64,000 nt of DNA from the NCBI GenBank assembly GCA_046155605.1, contig JBJXFQ010000098.1, forward strand, positions 1-64,000. The letters run 5' to 3'. Made by a program: the position numbers and the translations under genes. Positions 42,542 to 51,530 of this stretch are shown piece by piece. Source of the DNA: JAEUIZ01 sp046155605. Lineage in GTDB: Bacteria; Planctomycetota; Phycisphaerae; Phycisphaerales; UBA1924. Position 1 is the stretch's first letter. The number at the start of each line of letters is the position of its first letter. The notes beneath the pieces are model-generated. The model saw nothing but the letters and a program-made list of their open reading frames with translations, did no database searches and was not told the origin of the DNA.

Positions 42542-43216
42542 GTGACGCACGCGCTGAACATCACCGGCCTTGAGTTCCGCTACCCGCAGTCGGAGCCGGA
42601 TGGGCCGCCGGCGGTGCGGGTCAACTCGCTCCAACTGGCCAAAGGGGAGCAGGTATTGCTTGCGGGCGGCTCGGGCACCGGGAAGAGCACGCTCCTGCAC
42701 CTGATCGCGGGGCTGCTCGACCCGACCGCGGGCACGATTTGGGTCGACGGACAGGCTGTTCATGCGCTGCACGGCCCCGCACGGGATCGGTTTCGTGGGC
42801 GACGAATCGGGATGATTTTCCAGACATTCAACCTTCTCCACGGGTTTTCCACCATCGAGAACGTGATGGCAGGACTGATGTTCAGCGCGATCCCGCCGCG
42901 CGAGCACCGAACGCGGGCCGCGGCGCTGCTTAATGAACTGGGCCTAGCGCGGCACGATGCACCGGCGGATCGGCTCAGCGTTGGGCAGCAGCAGCGGGTG
43001 GCGGTGGCGCGTGCGCTGGCGTGCGAGCCGGCGCTGGTGCTGGCGGACGAGCCGACGGCGAGCCTCGACCCGGAGAACGCGGCGACGGCGATGGACCTGA
43101 TCCAGACGGCGTGTCGGCATCGCGGCGCGGCGCTCCTTTGCACAAGCCATGACCCGGCGATGCGGGATCGCTTTGAGCGTCGCGAGTCGCTGGCCGAACT
43201 CGCGGGGAGTCGTTGA
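42542..43216 (+). CDS. ABC transporter ATP-binding protein (LolD/MacB-type)
   Basis: 224 residues from GTG 42542; the frame is open to a TTG at 42500, so the start is uncertain. Walker A is LAGGSGTGKSTLLHLIAGL, the Q-loop MIFQTFNLLHGF, the signature LSVGQQQRVAVARAL (VGQQQ instead of SGGQ), and Walker B LVLADEPTASLD, with the switch His in CTSHDPAM. It is separated by one base from the FtsX-type permease gene, its partner. It belongs to the type VII, mechanotransmission ABC class. Confidence 0.92.
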   Translation: MTHALNITGLEFRYPQSEPDGPPAVRVNSLQLAKGEQVLLAGGSGTGKSTLLHLIAGLLDPTAGTIWVDGQAVHALHGPARDRFRGRRIGMIFQTFNLLHGFSTIENVMAGLMFSAIPPREHRTRAAALLNELGLARHDAPADRLSVGQQQRVAVARALACEPALVLADEPTASLDPENAATAMDLIQTACRHRGAALLCTSHDPAMRDRFERRESLAELAGSR

Positions 43217-43217
43217 C

Positions 43218-44531
43218 ATGGCGCTGACGGATTTCACGATCATCCGCCGGAGCCTGACGGGGCGGCTGTTCTCGACGATCACGACAGTGCTGACGGTGGC
43301 CGTGGCCGTGGCGCTGCTGCTGGTGCTGCTGTCGATGCGGGACGCGGGACGGCGAGCGTTCGAGCGTGGCGGTGGGAACATCCACCTGCTGGTGAGCGCG
43401 GATGCCGACCCGCTGACGGCGGTATTGAACGGAGTGTTCTACGCGCGGCCACCGCGGGCACCGCTGACGTGGCGGCAGTACCAGACGATCGCCGAGGGCT
43501 ATCCGCTGGACTTTGCGGTGCCGATCGCGCAGGGGGACAGTTTCCGTGGGTTTCCGGTGCTGGGGACGACGGAGGAGTTCTTTGCGAAGGTGACGCCGCT
43601 GCCGGATCGAGGCTGGTCGTTCGCGCGAGGCGAGGCGTTCAAGGGCGACTTTCAGGTGGTGCTGGGCGCGGAGGCCGCGCGAGCGACAGGCAAGAAGGTG
43701 GGCGACACGATCGAGTTGACGCACGGGACGCCGCAGTCGCGCGCCGCGATGGAAGCGGCGCTTGTGCATGAAGAGTTCCGGTTCACGGTCGTCGGCGTGC
43801 TCGGGGCCAACGGCACGAGCCACGACCGGGCGATTTTCACGAGCCTTCAGAGCCTATGGATCATCCATGTTCAGGACCGTGTCGCGAAGGCCGAGCCTGG
43901 GACTGGTGCTGCGAAGAAGGAACACGGCGAGCGACTCGCCACGGCGGCGGATCTCACCGATCGCGATCGCCTGCTGACGGGGATCTACCTCCGGGTAGCG
44001 ACGCGGCCTGGTCAGAACGCGACGGCGATGCTGCCGGTGGTCTTTGACCAACTGCGCAAGCAAGGCGGATTCACGGTGGCGCAGCCGAAGCAGGAGATCG
44101 ATCGTCTTTTCGCCATTGTCGGCAACATCGACCAGATTCTCGTGGCGATGGCGGGCGCGGTGATGGCCTCGAGCGGGATCGCGATCATGCTGGCGCTCTA
44201 CAACTCGATGGAGCAGCGCCGGCGGCAGATCGCGGTGCTGCGCGTGCTCGGGGCGAGCCAGGGGCGGGTGTTCATGCTGGTGCTGACGGAATCGGCGATG
44301 CTGGGGCTGATGGGGGCGGTGCTCGGCTTGCTGGCGGCGTCGGTCGGCGGGCTGGTGGTGGCATCGGTGATGCGTGAGCGACTGGGATTGATCGTGGATC
44401 CGCTCCTGCCGCTGGATGTGGCGCTGCCGATCGTGATGCTGGCGGTCGCGTTGGCGGCGGTAGCGGGGCTGGTACCGGCGCTGCTGGCGTATCGGACGAG
44501 CGTGGGGCGTGGGCTGAGGCCCGTGGGATAG
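43218..44531 (+). CDS. FtsX/MacB-type ABC transporter permease
   Basis: 437 residues from ATG 43218, one base after the ATPase stop. One membrane helix near the N-terminus (ITTVLTVAVAVALLLVLLSM) is followed by a large extracytoplasmic domain of about 220 residues, then three helices, including ILVAMAGAVMASSGIAIMLA and VMLAVALAAVAGLVPALLA. RRRQIAVLRVLGASQGRVF is the FtsX-family coupling loop. Such four-helix permeases drive periplasmic work or lipoprotein/peptide movement rather than crossing of the membrane by small solutes. Confidence 0.9.
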   Translation: MALTDFTIIRRSLTGRLFSTITTVLTVAVAVALLLVLLSMRDAGRRAFERGGGNIHLLVSADADPLTAVLNGVFYARPPRAPLTWRQYQTIAEGYPLDFAVPIAQGDSFRGFPVLGTTEEFFAKVTPLPDRGWSFARGEAFKGDFQVVLGAEAARATGKKVGDTIELTHGTPQSRAAMEAALVHEEFRFTVVGVLGANGTSHDRAIFTSLQSLWIIHVQDRVAKAEPGTGAAKKEHGERLATAADLTDRDRLLTGIYLRVATRPGQNATAMLPVVFDQLRKQGGFTVAQPKQEIDRLFAIVGNIDQILVAMAGAVMASSGIAIMLALYNSMEQRRRQIAVLRVLGASQGRVFMLVLTESAMLGLMGAVLGLLAASVGGLVVASVMRERLGLIVDPLLPLDVALPIVMLAVALAAVAGLVPALLAYRTSVGRGLRPVG

Positions 44532-44585
44532 CGGCCTAGTTGACATAGGATTGAGCGGCGGGCGAGCAGAATCTGGAGCGCTGGA

Positions 44586-45803
44586 ATGCGAGTTTTCTGG
44601 GCGTTAATCTTGCTCTTGGCGGCGGGCGCTGGCGTGATGCTGTTCCGCAAGCCGAGCGTGCCGGCGGATGTGCCGGCGACGCGCGGACGCGGAGCGGCGG
44701 CCGCTGCGCCGGCGAGCGCGTCGAAGCCAGTGTCGTCGGAGCAGGCGAAGCCGATGCCGACGGAAACGAAAGCGACCGAGGCAACGAGGCCACAGGAGTC
44801 GGGCGCGGCCGAGCCGAAGATCGTTCCGCCGTCGGCTGGCGCGGCTGCTTCGGCTGCGTCGGCACCGGTGTCCGTCGCGCCACCGATTTCCGAGGCGCAG
44901 GTGCCAGGCACGGACAACTCGAGGGCAAAGGCCGCGGAGCCGAATGCCGTGGTTGAGAGCGGCAAGGCGATTCCGACTGGAACTCAGGCTGTGCCGAAGG
45001 CAGAGATTCCGGCTCCGAAGATCGAGCCGCCCGCCCCGAAGCCGGTAGTGCCCGAAGGTGCGACGCCACTTGCACCAGTGACGCCGCCTGCTTCGGCACC
45101 GGCGACACCGGCACCAGTGACCGTGCCGAACGCACAAGACAAGCCTGTGCCGGCGACTCCATCGGCACCGGGAACGAGCCTTTCTCCCGCGGAATCGCCG
45201 AAGACGGTGGGCGAACCGAAACCGGCCGTGGCCGAGCCGAAAGTTGCTGAAGGCGGAGCGGCATTGCCCGACGGGCAAGCAGTCGCGGGCGACGGCCCAT
45301 CGCCGGCCGCGAGCGAAATGCCCGAGATCGAGCGGCGCGAGGACGGGTCGATGCTCGTCGAAAAGAAGTATGTGATGCATGGGAAGGGAACCGCCGAGGA
45401 GCCGTATAAAGTTACATGGGACCACTTGCTCTCGGCACAGGAAGATTATGTGCCGCGCGAGGGCCGCAAAAAAATCCCCGCGAGGATCGCAATGCTGCAC
45501 GAGAAGCATGTGGAGGTCGCGGGGTATGTGGCGTTCCCGCTGATGGCGGATTCGGCGGACGAGTTGCTGTCGATGATGAACCAGTGGGACGGGTGCTGCA
45601 TCGGCGTGCCGCCCACGCCCTATGACGCGATCGAGGTGCGGCTGGCAAAGGTGGTCGAGGGCAAGGAGCGGCAGACAACGTTCGGGATCGTGCGCGGGCG
45701 GCTGCTGGTCTCGCCGCACCTGGTCGGCGGGTGGCTCGTGGGGCTGTATGTGATGGATCAGGCGACGCTGAAGCCCGAAGCGTTCAACGGGTTTGCACCG
45801 TAG
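44586..45803 (+). CDS. Membrane-anchored Pro/Ala-rich protein with DUF3299-like domain
   Basis: 405 residues. An N-terminal anchor (VFWALILLLAAGAGVMLF) is followed by about 230 residues rich in Ala, Pro, Glu and Lys, probably a periplasm-spanning spacer. The C-terminal 120 residues contain VEVAGYVAFPLMADSADELL, WDGCCIGVPPTPYDAIEVRL and LVGLYVMDQATL, matching DUF3299. DUF3299 proteins often lie next to LolD/FtsX-type ABC genes, as here, so it is likely a periplasmic component of this system. Ribosome site GGAG precedes the ATG. Confidence 0.75.
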   Translation: MRVFWALILLLAAGAGVMLFRKPSVPADVPATRGRGAAAAAPASASKPVSSEQAKPMPTETKATEATRPQESGAAEPKIVPPSAGAAASAASAPVSVAPPISEAQVPGTDNSRAKAAEPNAVVESGKAIPTGTQAVPKAEIPAPKIEPPAPKPVVPEGATPLAPVTPPASAPATPAPVTVPNAQDKPVPATPSAPGTSLSPAESPKTVGEPKPAVAEPKVAEGGAALPDGQAVAGDGPSPAASEMPEIERREDGSMLVEKKYVMHGKGTAEEPYKVTWDHLLSAQEDYVPREGRKKIPARIAMLHEKHVEVAGYVAFPLMADSADELLSMMNQWDGCCIGVPPTPYDAIEVRLAKVVEGKERQTTFGIVRGRLLVSPHLVGGWLVGLYVMDQATLKPEAFNGFAP

Positions 45804-45822
45804 CAACGATCGAGCCGGGCGG

Positions 45823-46698
45823 TTATGGACGATTGAAGAGAGGTGGCGCGGCCCAGCGCATCTTGTCGACGAGCGTGCTCCAATAGGAGCCGCGGGGATT
45901 GCGTACAAAGACGATCGGTCGCTCGTCTCGGCGTATGGTGATTCGCTCGCCCTCTTCGAGGTGGGTGCGGACCTGTCCGTCAAGCACGAGCGCGGTGCCG
46001 TGCTGGACGGCGCTGCCGCGGTTGATGCGTCCGACGGCGAGTTCGACGGTCGAGCCCGCGCCGACGACGATGGGGCGGAACGAGAGCGAATGAGCGGCGA
46101 TGGGCGTGATGACCATGGCGTCGACGTCGGGCGCGAGGATGGGGCCGCCGGCGGAGACGTTATAAGCGGTGGAGCCGGTGGGGGTCGAGACGATCATGCC
46201 GTCGCCGCTGATGGTCGGTCCGTCCAAGCCGTCGATGCGGAGCGTGAGGGAGATCATGCGATAGGGCGGGCCGGCGGTGACGACGGCCTCGTTGAGGGCG
46301 GCATCGGAGAGGCGCACACCGGAGCGACCCGCGACCTCGACGCGGAGCATGCGGATGGTTCGTGTGACGAGCGCGTCACTGGAGAGGAGCGTGGCGGCCT
46401 GCTCGCGCCATGACGCGCGGTCGAACTCGGCCAGGAAGCCGAGTTTGCCGAGGTTGACGCCGAGCAACGGCAGCGCGAGATCAGCGCAACGGCGGGCCTG
46501 CGAGATGAGCGTGCCGTCGCCACCGAGGACGACAATGAGGTCCGCTCCGCGCATCGCGTCCGTGGCTGGCGCGCCCACGGCGGCGTCGAGTTCGGCGACG
46601 AGCCGGCCGTGACGTTCGATGAGCGCCCGCGCCTCGGCGGCGGCGTCGGCGCTCTCGGGCTTATCACGGTTGACCAGCAGCACGACGCCTCGGCGCAC
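45823..46698 (-). CDS. nadK: NAD kinase
   Basis: 291 residues from GTG 46698. DLIVVLGGDGTLI is the GGDG motif, LGVNLGKLGFLAEF follows, then DAALNEAVV and SGDGMIVSTPTGSTAYNVSA, with ITPIAAHSLSFRPIVV near the end. These are complete and well ordered. It phosphorylates NAD to NADP. It follows dxs by 12 bases; the isoprenoid pathway uses NADPH at its next step (Dxr), which offers a rationale for the linkage. Confidence 0.95.
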   Translation of the reverse strand: MRRGVVLLVNRDKPESADAAAEARALIERHGRLVAELDAAVGAPATDAMRGADLIVVLGGDGTLISQARRCADLALPLLGVNLGKLGFLAEFDRASWREQAATLLSSDALVTRTIRMLRVEVAGRSGVRLSDAALNEAVVTAGPPYRMISLTLRIDGLDGPTISGDGMIVSTPTGSTAYNVSAGGPILAPDVDAMVITPIAAHSLSFRPIVVGAGSTVELAVGRINRGSAVQHGTALVLDGQVRTHLEEGERITIRRDERPIVFVRNPRGSYWSTLVDKMRWAAPPLFNRP

Positions 46699-46710
46699 GA
46701 GAAGGCTCCC

Positions 46711-48696
46711 TTAGCGATCGACCGCGTGCTCGGGGGCGGGCGCTGGCGCCTGGTGGGCGGCGCGTCGGCGCGATCGCTCGCCCGCGCGACGGATTCCTCG
46801 AGCGATGCCGGCGGCATCAAGCCCGACCTCGGCGAGTTGGCTCGAACGCGAATCGTGATGGACCCATGAGTCGGGCAGCCCGAGGCGCACGACGCCGGAG
46901 GCATCGAGGCCGAGTTCCTGGGCGGCATCGACGATGGCCGAGCCGAAGCCGCCGATGAGTGAGTGGTCCTCGAGGGTGACGATGGGCACGCCGCGAGTGA
47001 GCAGGTCGCGGACGAGCGCGACATCGACGGGCTTGGCGAAGCGGGCGTCCCAGACGCCGACGCGGTACTCGGCGGCGAGGGATTCCGCGGCCTTGAGCGC
47101 GTCGAGCGCGGGCGTGCCGAAGGCGAGGACGGCGACATCGGGATCGCCGGCACCCAGCGGCCACGAGCCGCCGAGGAAGCGAGCGCGGCCGAGTTCGAAC
47201 GCGGGGCAGGCGGAGGCGGCAAGGCGATCGGAGACGCGATCGCGCGGATAGCGGACGGCGCTGAGGCCGTCGTCGTACTCACGCATGAACTCGATCGCGG
47301 CACGGAGGCTCGGCTCATCGATGGCGGCCAAGAGGCACGCGCCGGGCAGGGTGCGCAGGAGTGCGATGTCGCAGAAGCCGTGATGAACCGCGCCGTCACC
47401 GCCGACGAGGCCCGCGCGATCGAGGCAAAGCCGGACGGGCAGGCTCTGGAGCGCGACTTCCTGAAAGGCCTGGTCGAAGGCACGCTGGAGGAAGGTGCTG
47501 TAGACGGCGAAGAACGGGCGGTAGCCGGTCTTGGCGAGGCCCGCCATCATGTCCATCGCGTGCGACTCGCAGATGCCGGTGTCCCAGGCGCGATCGGGGT
47601 GCTGCGCAAGGGCTCGCGTCAGGCCCGTGCCATCGGGCATGGCGGCGGTGCAGACGACGACCTTGGGATCGCGGGCGAGGAGGTCGAGCATGGCGTCGCC
47701 AAAGGCGGCGGTGAAGGATCGGCCATCGCTGGAGAGTTCGACGGAGTCGGGGTCGGTGGGCTCGACCTTGAAGGCGGGCGGCGAGTGGAACCGCTGCGAG
47801 TCGCGCTCGCTGAAGCCGTAGCCCTTGCCCTTGATCGTCTTGACGTGCAGGACCATGGGGCGATCGAAATCGCGGGCCCAGGAGAGAAACTCGACGAGCG
47901 CGGGCAAGTCGTGGCCGTCGATGGGCCCGACGGTGACGAGTCCGAAATGCTCGAACCAGGCGCCTTCGGAAAGCATGGCCTTGGTCGCTTCGCCGGCCTT
48001 GTGATAAGCGCCATGCAAGAGCGAACCGCCAGGAACATGGCGCAAGATTTCCTTCGCGCCGCGCTTGAAGTCGGCGTAGAGGTTCGACATGCGGACGCGG
48101 TCGAAATACTGAGCGACGGCCCCCTGCGGGCGGCTGATCGACATGCCGTTGTCATTGAGGACGATGAGGAACTGCCGCGCGAGGGTGCCGGCGTTGTTGA
48201 GGCCTTCCATGGCGACGCCGTTGACGATGGAGGCATCGCCGATGAGGACAGCGACGCGGCGGCCGTCGGGGCGGGACTTGGGATCGAAGGACTCGTTGTT
48301 GAGGGTGTCGCCGCGGGCCATGCCGACAGCGGTGGAGATGCCGGTGCCGGCGTGTCCGACGCTGAAGAGGTCGAAGGGGCTTTCGCGCGGCTCGGGGAAA
48401 CCTGCCATGCCGCCTTTGGATCGGAGTTTGTCGAGGAGGTGCTGGCGACCGGTGAGCAGTTTGTGGGGGTAGCACTGATGGCCGACGTCGAAGAGGAGCC
48501 GGTCGCGTGCGAAATCGAAGACGTAGTGCATCGCGAGGGTGAGCTCGACGACGCCGAGGTTTGGGGCGAGGTGGCCGCCGGTGCGAGAGACCTGGGAGCA
48601 GATGGCGTCACGAATCTCCGCCGCGATATCGGGCAAGCGCTCGAGCGGGAGGTTTCGCAGGTCGGCGGGAGAGGCGATGGACGACAGAAGTGTCAT
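46711..48696 (-). CDS. dxs: 1-deoxy-D-xylulose-5-phosphate synthase
   Basis: 661 residues from ATG 48696; ATG 48717 is an alternative. The N-terminus LLSSIASPADLRNLPLERLP is typical. FDVGHQCYPHKLLTGR and VLIGDASIVNGVAMEGLNN supply the thiamine-diphosphate site, TVGPIDGHDLPALVEFL and KTIKGKGYGFSERD follow, then AMPDGTGL and the transketolase C-part with GVPIVTLEDHSLIGGFGSAI. It condenses pyruvate and glyceraldehyde-3-phosphate, the first step of the MEP pathway. It lies downstream of prenyl diphosphate synthase with a gap of 61 bases. Confidence 0.96.
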   Translation of the reverse strand: MTLLSSIASPADLRNLPLERLPDIAAEIRDAICSQVSRTGGHLAPNLGVVELTLAMHYVFDFARDRLLFDVGHQCYPHKLLTGRQHLLDKLRSKGGMAGFPEPRESPFDLFSVGHAGTGISTAVGMARGDTLNNESFDPKSRPDGRRVAVLIGDASIVNGVAMEGLNNAGTLARQFLIVLNDNGMSISRPQGAVAQYFDRVRMSNLYADFKRGAKEILRHVPGGSLLHGAYHKAGEATKAMLSEGAWFEHFGLVTVGPIDGHDLPALVEFLSWARDFDRPMVLHVKTIKGKGYGFSERDSQRFHSPPAFKVEPTDPDSVELSSDGRSFTAAFGDAMLDLLARDPKVVVCTAAMPDGTGLTRALAQHPDRAWDTGICESHAMDMMAGLAKTGYRPFFAVYSTFLQRAFDQAFQEVALQSLPVRLCLDRAGLVGGDGAVHHGFCDIALLRTLPGACLLAAIDEPSLRAAIEFMREYDDGLSAVRYPRDRVSDRLAASACPAFELGRARFLGGSWPLGAGDPDVAVLAFGTPALDALKAAESLAAEYRVGVWDARFAKPVDVALVRDLLTRGVPIVTLEDHSLIGGFGSAIVDAAQELGLDASGVVRLGLPDSWVHHDSRSSQLAEVGLDAAGIARGIRRAGERSRRRAAHQAPAPAPEHAVDR

Positions 48697-48757
48697 GGTT
48701 CCGGGCTTTTCGATCATATGCCGGGCGTCGCGCCGGCCGTGGTCCGTCGATCGTGTG

Positions 48758-49642
48758 TCAGGATTGCCGCAGTGCCAAGGTTGTGGCGAGGCTCGCCAGT
48801 CCCACCGCGGCATCGCCGAGGGGAATGAGCGCCGCGCGCGCGTCGCGCTGGAGCGTGGCGACCTCTTGCCGCGCGCCGTCGATGCCCAGGAAGCCGGGAT
48901 AGGTGAGTTTGCCCGATGCAGCATCCTTACGGGTGCGCTTGCCGGCCTGTTCGGTGGAGGTCTCGACATCAAGAAGATCGTCAACGATCTGGAACATGAG
49001 CCCGACGGCCTCGCCGAAGCGGGTGAGAGTGGCGAGTTGCGCTATCGACGCCGACCCGCTCATCCCGCCCATTCGGACGGCGGCGCGGATGAGCGCCCCG
49101 GTCTTGTTGCGGTGGACGAGGCGGACCCGGTCGAGGTCCGATAGGCCCGTGGGCAGGCCGCCGAGCGTGTCGTAGACCTGTCCGGCGATCATGCCGCCGG
49201 TGGCCGTGGCGAGTTCGCCAACGAGGGCGGCGGAGAGCGCGGGGTCGTCCTCGCCGTGGGCGAGGTGCTGGAAGGCGAGGGCGAGCATGGCGTCGCCGGC
49301 AAGGATGGCCATGGACTCGCCGGCGTGGATGTGGAGCGTGGGTTTCCCGCGGCGGAGGTCGTCGTCATCCATCGCGGGAAGGTCGTCGTGAACGAGGCTG
49401 AAGGCGTGGATAAGTTCGATGGCGACGCCGGCCGGGAGCGAGCGAGCCGGGTCGCCGCCCGCGGCAGCGCAGGCGTGCCACGCGAGCGCGGGGCGGAGTC
49501 GCTTGCCGCCGCCGAGCGCGGCGTATCGGATGGCGGCGACGAGAGAATCCGGGAGCGGAAGGCCGTCGATGAAGCGTTCGAGGGCGTGTTCGATCTCGCC
49601 CAGACATGCCAGCGGGTCCGAGGTGGGCCCGGTGCGGGTCAG
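48758..49642 (-). CDS. ispA: Polyprenyl (farnesyl/geranylgeranyl) diphosphate synthase, probable CTG start
   Basis: 294 residues if translation begins at the CTG 49642-49640; E. coli IspA is 299. There is no ATG, GTG or TTG in frame between the upstream stop and residue 91. Reading upstream of that Met gives clear family sequence: ALERFIDGLPLP, AALGGGKRLRPALAWHA, IELIHAFSLVHDDLPAMDDD (first Asp-rich motif) and RGKPTLH; later GLMFQIVDDLLDVE is the second. AGGAAGG lies six bases before the CTG, and the CTG shares three bases with the EIIA TGA region (CTGA). It makes C15/C20 prenyl diphosphates. Confidence 0.85.
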   Translation of the reverse strand: MTRTGPTSDPLACLGEIEHALERFIDGLPLPDSLVAAIRYAALGGGKRLRPALAWHACAAAGGDPARSLPAGVAIELIHAFSLVHDDLPAMDDDDLRRGKPTLHIHAGESMAILAGDAMLALAFQHLAHGEDDPALSAALVGELATATGGMIAGQVYDTLGGLPTGLSDLDRVRLVHRNKTGALIRAAVRMGGMSGSASIAQLATLTRFGEAVGLMFQIVDDLLDVETSTEQAGKRTRKDAASGKLTYPGFLGIDGARQEVATLQRDARAALIPLGDAAVGLASLATTLALRQS

Positions 49643-50100
49643 GCGCGGCCTTCCTGACTGGCGAGGAGGGAGTAGATCTCCGCAGCGGTGATCGCGGCAT
49701 AGACGCGCTGGCGGAACTCATCCATCATCATGATGCGGCTGATGCGGGCGAGCGCCTGGATGTGGTCGCTGGTGCGATCGGGCGGGCTGGCGAGCAACAC
49801 AACGAGTCGCACGGGTTGGCCGTCGATCGCCTGGAAATCCATGGGCTGTGCGGGCTTGCCGATGGCCATGGCGAGGCTGGACATGCCGGCGCACTTGCCG
49901 TGAGGGATGGCGAGCCCGTGCCCGATGCCGGTAGTGCGAGTCTGCTCGCGCGTCCAGACAGCATCCTTGAGCGCCTTGGCGTCTGCAACGCGGCGGATGC
50001 CCGAGAGGAGATCGACCAACTCGTCGATCGCCCCCTTCTTTTCCGTCGCCACCAAAGGCGCCTTGATGCATTCGGGGGTGATGATGTCCAGCAGGTTCAT
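49639..50100 (-). CDS. PTS EIIA (fructose/Ntr-type) domain protein
   Basis: 153 residues. The active-site region is TGIGHGLAIPHGKCAGM with the phospho-acceptor His in IPHGK, followed by PVRLVVLLASPPDRTSDHIQ, all of the PTS EIIA type 2 family. No EIIB, EIIC, HPr or EI gene lies nearby, so a regulatory (PtsN-like) role is more likely than sugar transport. Its stop overlaps the CTG start of the prenyl synthase, so the two are probably translationally coupled. Confidence 0.9.
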   Translation of the reverse strand: MNLLDIITPECIKAPLVATEKKGAIDELVDLLSGIRRVADAKALKDAVWTREQTRTTGIGHGLAIPHGKCAGMSSLAMAIGKPAQPMDFQAIDGQPVRLVVLLASPPDRTSDHIQALARISRIMMMDEFRQRVYAAITAAEIYSLLASQEGRA

Positions 50101-50139
50101 TCGGCTCGCTCGCTCCAGAGGAGGCAGAGTGTACCACGG

Positions 50140-51486
50140 CTATCCGAGCAGGGCGTGATAGGAGCCGTCGGCATAGTCGCGCGGGTCGCCGCCGGGCTTG
50201 CCCCGAGGAAGCCGCAGCGATTCACGCTCGACGCGGAGGCCGAAGCGATCGGCCATCCACGCGGCCTGGCTTTGGTTCTCGTCGCGCTCGATGCTACAGG
50301 TGGCGTAGAGGATGCGGCCGGAGGGCGACCGTAGCCGCGTACCCATCGAGATGATCTGACGCTGCAACTCGACGAGGCGCGCGAGTTGCGTGGGGCTCGC
50401 CCGATATCGCGCTTCGAGGCGACGCGCGAGGACGCCGGTGTTCGAGCACGGGACGTCGAGCACGACGAGATCGGCCCTACCGCCGGCCCGTGATTCGATG
50501 GCATCGAGCGGCACGACCTCGGCGCGCGGCTGATCGCTGACTGCGGCGCGAAGGGTGGCGAGGCGATCAGGATCGGCGTCGGTGGCGAGGACTCCGGCGT
50601 TTGGGAATGCCGCTAGAAGTTGGCGTGTCTTGGTGCCCTGGCCTGCGCAGAGATCGACGATAAGGGTCGGCGTGAGGTCCGTAATGGCGGCGACCGATGC
50701 CGACGAAGCGGGATCCTGCACCCATACGTCACTCCCCGCCCCCACCGCCGCGCCGAGTTCGGCGCGCGGACCCGTCCAGACCGCGGAGCCCGGCGAATCG
50801 TGCGGCGAGCATCGTTTCGGCGGCGTTCCATGCGCGATATTGAGGATGGTCGGCGGCTCGATGAGCGTGTGCCGCGCCATGTGCCACGCCGCGACCGCAC
50901 CGTGCTCGGCCTTCCAGCGATCGATGAGCCACGTCGGGAGGCTGAACGCCGCGGCCCATCGTTTGGATTCGTCGTTGGGCAGGTGGGTGGATCGCAGGCC
51001 AAGCGCGCCGCCATCGGAGAGCGGAAGGCGATCAACGGGAACGTCGCCCTCATCGGCCCATATTGCGGCGCGATCGCCTCGGGTTTCGATGACTCGACGG
51101 AGGACGGCATTGACGAGACCGCCCGCACCGGGGCGGATGAGCCGTTTGGCGAGTTCGACCGATTCGTCGATGATGGCGTAGGCGGGCAGACGATCGAGCA
51201 GAAGAGCCTGGGCGGCACCCGCGAGGAGGACGGCACGCAGGGGCGCTTCGAGCCGACGCAAGGAGGGTTTGGCGAACGCCTCGAGGACGTGCTCGAGCGT
51301 GAGCCATCGACGAATCGCGGCGTCGTAGATCGCGCTGGCAAGCGCGGCATCTCGCGGCGCGAGCGCGGAATCGTCGGGCCTGAGCGGCAGGAGGTCCGGA
51401 AACCGCGTGGTTTGTCGGCCCAGGGCGAGCGTCGCCGCCTCGCGTGCTGAGGTCGGTCGTGTGCTGGTGGCGGGTTCGGCGGTCAT
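50140..51486 (-). CDS. rsmB: 16S rRNA m5C methyltransferase RsmB family
   Basis: 448 residues from ATG 51486; a start at 51549 would overlap the divergent kinase gene. The N-terminal NusB-like helical domain (AREAATLALGRQ, LLDRLPAYAIIDESVELAK, GLVNAVLRRVIE) is followed by the SAM-dependent domain with VDLCAGQGTKTRQLLAAF, LDVPCSNTGVLARR (active-site Cys) and ILYATCSIERDENQ (second Cys). The product ends DPRDYADGSYHALLG, shorter than the E. coli C-terminus. It modifies C967-type cytosine in 16S rRNA. Confidence 0.9.
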   Translation of the reverse strand: MTAEPATSTRPTSAREAATLALGRQTTRFPDLLPLRPDDSALAPRDAALASAIYDAAIRRWLTLEHVLEAFAKPSLRRLEAPLRAVLLAGAAQALLLDRLPAYAIIDESVELAKRLIRPGAGGLVNAVLRRVIETRGDRAAIWADEGDVPVDRLPLSDGGALGLRSTHLPNDESKRWAAAFSLPTWLIDRWKAEHGAVAAWHMARHTLIEPPTILNIAHGTPPKRCSPHDSPGSAVWTGPRAELGAAVGAGSDVWVQDPASSASVAAITDLTPTLIVDLCAGQGTKTRQLLAAFPNAGVLATDADPDRLATLRAAVSDQPRAEVVPLDAIESRAGGRADLVVLDVPCSNTGVLARRLEARYRASPTQLARLVELQRQIISMGTRLRSPSGRILYATCSIERDENQSQAAWMADRFGLRVERESLRLPRGKPGGDPRDYADGSYHALLG

Positions 51487-51530
51487 CGTGGGGGTATCCT
51501 CAACCTGTCCGAGCACGATGGCAAGCGCCC

